Assembly (NCBI GenBank): GCA_044359175.1
Contig: JBIKMO010000002.1
Span: 1 to 50,758, forward strand
DNA: 50,758 nt
Direction of reading: 5' to 3'
DNA from: UBA4615 sp044359175
GTDB taxonomy: Bacteria; Pseudomonadota; Gammaproteobacteria; Burkholderiales; Burkholderiaceae_E
The notes below the pieces were generated by a model. That model had not been told where the DNA came from. It searched no databases and saw only the letters and a program-made list of their open reading frames with translations. Both the position numbers and the translations under genes were made by a program. Positions 50,349 to 50,758 of the stretch are shown here, piece after piece. Position 1 is the stretch's first letter; every line of letters starts with the position of its first letter.

Positions 50349-50758
50349 GCGGTGCGGAGATGACCTACGCGCAGGCGGCGGCGCACGCGCTCGCCTGCGC
50401 GATGCGCGCCGACGCGCGGGTGGTGGTGCTGGGCGAGGACCTGGGCCGCGGCGGCATCTTCGGACAATACGCCGGGCTGCAGGCCGAGTTCGGCGCCGAA
50501 CGCGTGATCGACACGCCGATCTCCGAGGCGACGATCGTCGGGGCTGCCGTGGGCATGGCGCTCACCGGCCTCAAGCCGGTGGTCGAGCTGCGGGTGATCG
50601 ACTTCGCGCTGTGCGCGATGGACGAGATCGTCAACCAGGCGGCGAAGAATCGCTTCATGTTCGGCGGCCAGGGGCGCGTGCCGGCCGTGATTCGCATGCC
50701 GGTGGGCCTCTGGAGCGCGTCGGCCGCGCAGCACTCGCAGTCGCTCGAGGCCTGGTTC
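50345..50758 (+). CDS. Thiamine-dependent dehydrogenase E1 component, beta subunit (partial at 3' end)
   Basis: 138 codons are seen before the window ends. GTG at 50345 overlaps the alpha stop; an ATG five codons later is possible. TYAQAAAHALACAMRADARV, VVLGEDLGRGGIFGQYAGL, RVIDTPISEATIVGAAVGMA and NQAAKNRFMFGGQGRVPAVI are the normal E1 beta N-terminal patterns. It forms the alpha2beta2 E1 with the upstream gene; the E2 and E3 genes, if linked, lie beyond the window. Confidence 0.92.
   Translation, partial: MSGAEMTYAQAAAHALACAMRADARVVVLGEDLGRGGIFGQYAGLQAEFGAERVIDTPISEATIVGAAVGMALTGLKPVVELRVIDFALCAMDEIVNQAAKNRFMFGGQGRVPAVIRMPVGLWSASAAQHSQSLEAWF

Noticed and set aside
1..50758. CRISPR arrays, tRNA/rRNA genes and intact insertion sequences
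   Set aside because: No regularly spaced direct repeats, no tRNA-like cloverleaf or rRNA sequence, and no transposase motif were seen on either strand.

Overview
The window is very GC-rich and densely coded on both strands. It looks like a chromosomal segment of a betaproteobacterium, most likely order Burkholderiales. The main reasons are four separate periplasmic Bug/TctC-type receptor genes, each lying beside catabolic genes, strong G/C third-codon bias, several LysR regulators, and many operons whose genes overlap by an ATGA or GTGA. This placement is inferred from gene content; no rRNA or other phylogenetic marker is present.

Layout. 1-1780: the 3' end of a secreted beta-domain protein, a strong hairpin, and an AlaX-type editing hydrolase. 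1857-6068: a leftward operon (CitE-like lyase, class III CoA-transferase, Bug receptor) with a divergent LysR gene. 6170-7950: an acetamidase/formamidase-family protein and an SDR dehydrogenase. 8102-8662: an orphan protein. 8728-10981: a SAF-domain oxidoreductase and an EctD-like Fe(II)/2-oxoglutarate dioxygenase, leftward. 11095-14221: a PcaB-like lyase, an unrecognised 454-residue protein and a truncated UPF0158 gene. 14440-14737: remnant of a DUF222/HNH (13E12-repeat) gene. 14769-18338: SOUL haem-binding protein, AlkC-like DNA glycosylase, flavodoxin-fold reductase, lipase-like hydrolase. 18547-22891: LysR, PaaK-like CoA ligase, amidohydrolase, Bug receptor. 22892-23809: decayed DNA with Nudix and ccdAB pieces. 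23810-24775: HMG-CoA-lyase-like enzyme. 24783-25420: a dinB pseudogene.

25748-37484 is the largest coherent block. A leftward XRE-cupin regulator faces hyuA and hyuB (hydantoinase/carboxylase family), followed by a complete five-gene peptide-type ABC importer (binding protein, two permeases, two ATPases), then a thiolase-fold protein with both catalytic cysteines missing and a DUF35 partner. It reads as regulated uptake and breakdown of one class of small amide or ketone compound. 37471-43420: a Bug receptor converging on the DUF35 gene, a membrane protein, an MgtA-type Mg2+ ATPase, another Bug receptor and a small membrane protein. 43575-48265: a polyamine-type ABC importer with its binding-protein gene divergent, then a purine/pyrimidine deaminase. 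48488-50758: an alpha/beta hydrolase and the E1 alpha and (partial) beta subunits of a thiamine-dependent 2-oxoacid or acetoin dehydrogenase.

Two things stand out. First, intact catabolic operons are interrupted by short stretches of gene wreckage from mobile, toxin-antitoxin and DNA-repair families (HNH, ccdAB, dinB, UPF0158, Nudix), suggesting old island junctions. Second, the hyuAB-transporter-thiolase/DUF35 block could be an undescribed catabolic route that uses a thiolase-fold retro-aldolase. No CRISPR array, rRNA, tRNA or intact insertion sequence was found.
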